A stretch of 64,000 nucleotides of DNA, taken from contig OX335660.1 in the NCBI GenBank assembly GCA_946894095.1, forward strand, positions 5,337,001 through 5,401,000, read 5' to 3'. Source of the DNA: Incurvaria masculella. Lineage: Eukaryota > Arthropoda > Insecta > Lepidoptera > Incurvariidae. Within the stretch, counting starts at the first letter, position 1. Each line of letters opens with the position of its first letter. A program made the position numbers and the translations under genes. Below are positions 61,563-64,000 of the stretch, in pieces. The notes under the pieces are model-generated. The model ran no database searches. It was not told the DNA's origin and saw nothing but the letters and a program-made list of their open reading frames with translations.

Positions 61563-62012
61563 TAGGCTGTCGTGAAGTCACAAGATAACTAAAAATTGTT
61601 TTTTTTAAGAATTGCATTCTTTGTCCACTGGCCAAGGCACAATTTTGCACGGAGACTGCCATTAAAATAGCGAAATCGTCTTCCAGGCACTAACGTTTCC
61701 CTTTGTCAAATTTTATAAAATGAAATGTATCACTTGAGAAAGCTTCATTCTACGTCAGTGTGTTTTGATTTCTTTTTAAATATATGTATTTTTCAGTAAA
61801 CAAAATCGAAAATAAACGAAAGACAACTTTTTCCGATGTTTATTAGCCAATATTTTCCAAAGTAAAAGATATATCGAGATAATTAAAACGTACAGACATA
61901 GACTTCTGCAATATATTTTAGACTCCAAAATTTCAAAACATATTAAAACATTAAGAGCATGGAAACAGTTATCGCCCGTAGTATAGGGAATTGATAAGGT
62001 AACGACTCTGTT
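61563..62012 (+). mobile_element. Repeat family E, copy 4
   Basis: TAGGCTGTCGTGAAGTCACA, GCGAAATCGTCTTCCAGGCA, TTATCGCCCGTAGTATAGGG, TTGATAAGGTAACGACTCTG. Uninterrupted, so it gives the family length, about 450 bp. Confidence 0.8.
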
Positions 62013-62107
62013 AATTTACATCACAAATCCGTGGATTAGATCAACTCAGTAAAGAAGTACCGGCAAATAAACTTTACTGGTTTGAGCATTTGTTCCGTCC
62101 ACACTTA

Positions 62108-62392
62108 TGAAATTGGACACCGGGTGGCTAAGCTCAAGTGACAGTGGGCTGGCCATGTCAGCCGAAGAGACGACGACCGTTGGAGTAACCGTGTCCTACA
62201 CTGGCGGCTGTGGACAGGAAAACGGAGTGTGGGAAGACCACCCGCCAGGTGGGACGACGACATCAAGTGCGTCGGCGGAAAGCAGTGGTTCCGTACCGCT
62301 GAGGGCCGGGAGGACTGAAGAAAAATTTGAGAGGCTTATGTCCAGCAGTGGACGCAAACACGCTTACTGACTGACTGACTTACTGACTTATA
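62108..62392 (+). mobile_element. RTE-type LINE ORF2 C-terminus and (CTGA)n tail
   Basis: HRVAKLK, one stop, QWAGHVSRRDDDRWSNRVL, LWTGKRSVGRPPARWDDDIK, then ACTGACTGACTGACTTACTG. Longer than the copy at 20325. Confidence 0.83.
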
Positions 62393-62399
62393 ATAAAAT

Positions 62400-62530
62400 A
62401 ATATAAAATGAAAAATTGTCTGTGTATTCCATCCAGTTCAATTGATGGAAAAACGGATTAAAGTCCTGGCAAGGCACCTCAGTCCTCCTTTATCTATGTA
62501 ATTAGCCATCTATATGCAGTTACATAAATA
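62400..62530 (+). mobile_element. SINE, body and tail, diverged
   Basis: GTGTATTCCATCCAGTTCAA, AAAGTCCTGGCAAGGCACCT, TTAGCCATCTATATGCAGTT, ACATAAATAAAC. Confidence 0.6.
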
Positions 62531-62779
62531 AACAGATATTGGATCCACTCTTCCGTTTCCGATTTTGTCCTTCTCGCATACTGTAGTTGCGGTGTTACTC
62601 CTGACATCCAAGTAATCCGCCGACGTCTGTTTCATATATCCTTCTAGTCTAGAGTAACAAAGTTGGTCAGCGAAGGTTTTCCTCGTTCGAGCTGTTGCTT
62701 TGAAACAATAAACCCGAAATGAAAATGTTAGCAATCATAACAAAGAAATATCAAATTAGGTCCATGTTTTAAGTCCTTT

Positions 62780-62876
62780 TTTTTATGTGACTGGACATGG
62801 ATGGCTAATACCACACTTTCTGTCATGGTATTAGCCCAACACACCACATGGGAACTAGGTGCCATGCCAGGACAGT
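62780..62876 (-). mobile_element. SINE tail fragment
   Basis: TATGTGACTGGACATGGATG, TGTCATGGTATTAGCCCAAC, GGAACTAGGTGCCATGCCAG. Confidence 0.75.
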
Positions 62877-62879
62877 TGG

Positions 62880-63190
62880 ACAGTTATCACCATTATTCTC
62901 AGTATTTACAGGTAATAATCGTATGGCTCACTTTTATCCTGCAACATAACAAGTGTATACGTTAGGTTTTTTTATACGATTACCTTAAAACAACAAATAC
63001 GAAAATAAAGTATTGAACAAAAAACATTAAATACATTTCACGATAGTGCATATTGAGACTACTCAGAAAAAAAATATAAATAAATAATTATGCAGATTCT
63101 TTTGCGCATTGAGGTCTTTAGCGCAGGCGCATGGACTATTCTAGACGGATATACTGCGAGGGTGAAAATAAATCGTAGTAACTTTTTTAT
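62880..63190. other. Stretch without recognised features
   Basis: AT-rich, no signal recognised. Confidence 0.4.
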
Positions 63191-63228
63191 ATTTAGCGTG
63201 GCATATGGCGTGCGCCAGGTCCTCTTAA

Positions 63229-63770
63229 GGTGGCCCAACCCGGCGGGCCTAACTCATTCGCGGGCACGGTACAAAACCGTGCTGTTGCGCTCTGGGACCT
63301 TCTCTGTTTCAAAGAATAAGACAGGCTCCGTGATGAGGAAGATGCAACATGTCCACAAAAAAGACAATGTGCATAGTGTATGATTTGGTAAGATTTACGA
63401 AAATTTTTATTTTAAAACGACTTATAGCTAAAAGTAAACCACAACCGCTGTAGTCAAAAATCTAACAAAAACCCAATAGATTATAAATATTGATTAAATA
63501 AGCTATGTCTGATAACTAATCTTTTTAAGATGTTCTTACTTTATCATTGCGTAATCAACCTCCAAAGTTATTGTATAAAACGCGCGAAAAATTCGAACTT
63601 TCGGACCTTATAACTTAGAAACCAAACACAATTTTACCATGCCAATGGTCATCAGACATCTAGTTCGATCAAATAAAGCTATTTTGAGCAACATTTTGGA
63701 TCTCTGACAAGAAATATGGGCGTGATCTTCTTTCCCCTTTTGTATGGGGAGATGAGCGGGATGGGCCACC
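63229..63770 (+). mobile_element. MITE-B copy 2 (TTAA-flanked, 542 bp)
   Basis: GGTGGCCCAACCCGGCGGGC to GAGCGGGATGGGCCACC with TTAA on both sides; the same length as copy 1 and very similar. It has landed next to the AGCGTGGCATATGGCGTGCG end of the MITE type seen at 1408. Confidence 0.88.
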
Positions 63771-63774
63771 TTAA

Positions 63775-64000
63775 GGGGGTGTTATCACCCGATCACATTC
63801 AGTTCCACAAGGGCGTACATGAAAGCACATTTTAATATTTTTTTAAATATTTACAATTGATTTTTTAAATTTTAATAAATATGAAATATAAATTGGTTAT
63901 TTAGCTGTATTTGAAACGTATAATTATAAATATCTGAGGCTTCTTTGTTAAAATTTTTTTCATGCATTTATTCATTTGTCTGAGAAATCAAAGCATCGGG
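63775..64000. other. Right edge, no recognised features
   Basis: AT-rich sequence, no signal recognised. Confidence 0.4.

Overview
The window looks like lepidopteran (moth or butterfly) nuclear DNA. It has GT-AG introns, a long (AACCT)n tract that reads as the insect telomere unit TTAGG on the other strand, and dense small transposons of kinds common in Lepidoptera (TTAA-flanked MITEs, Helitrons ending in a hairpin plus CTAG, RTE-type LINE ends, (GGAC)n-bearing repeats). There is no prokaryotic gene content. The species cannot be read from the sequence.

Region 1 (about 1-36.1 kb, minus strand) is one very large ABC transporter gene of subfamily A. I reconstructed 35 consecutive coding exons whose phases agree at every junction: 6,910 nt, about 2,303 codons. 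They run from the initiator ATG at 36118 to an exon at 32-172 that continues off the left edge. The N-terminal LLLWKDYLIRKRK motif, the first membrane segment, the ALPSAG-type motif of the first extracellular loop and the membrane-proximal NMLCGKP...FYKAI segment all fit ABCA proteins. The first ectodomain is several times longer than in ABCA1 and resembles the giant ABCA12/ABCA13 design. It contains at least nine modules with paired cysteines about 22-29 residues apart. Most of the transporter core (remaining membrane helices and both ATPase domains) lies left of the window.

Intron 1 (29.6-36.0 kb) holds two head-to-head PIF/Harbinger-like transposase remnants with matching inverted ends. 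Between them is a phase-compatible candidate exon (31927-32053) that could replace exon 2. The other introns carry MITEs, SINEs and fold-back hairpins, several within 8-20 bases of a splice site.

Region 2 (about 36.2-64 kb) has no convincing host gene. It is a mosaic of Helitrons, TTAA MITEs, LINE 3' ends, six copies of a (GGAC)n element and many SINE copies. The SINEs share one body and tail but carry either a tRNA-like or a 5S rRNA-like head. Several insertions are nested, so their relative ages can be read directly.
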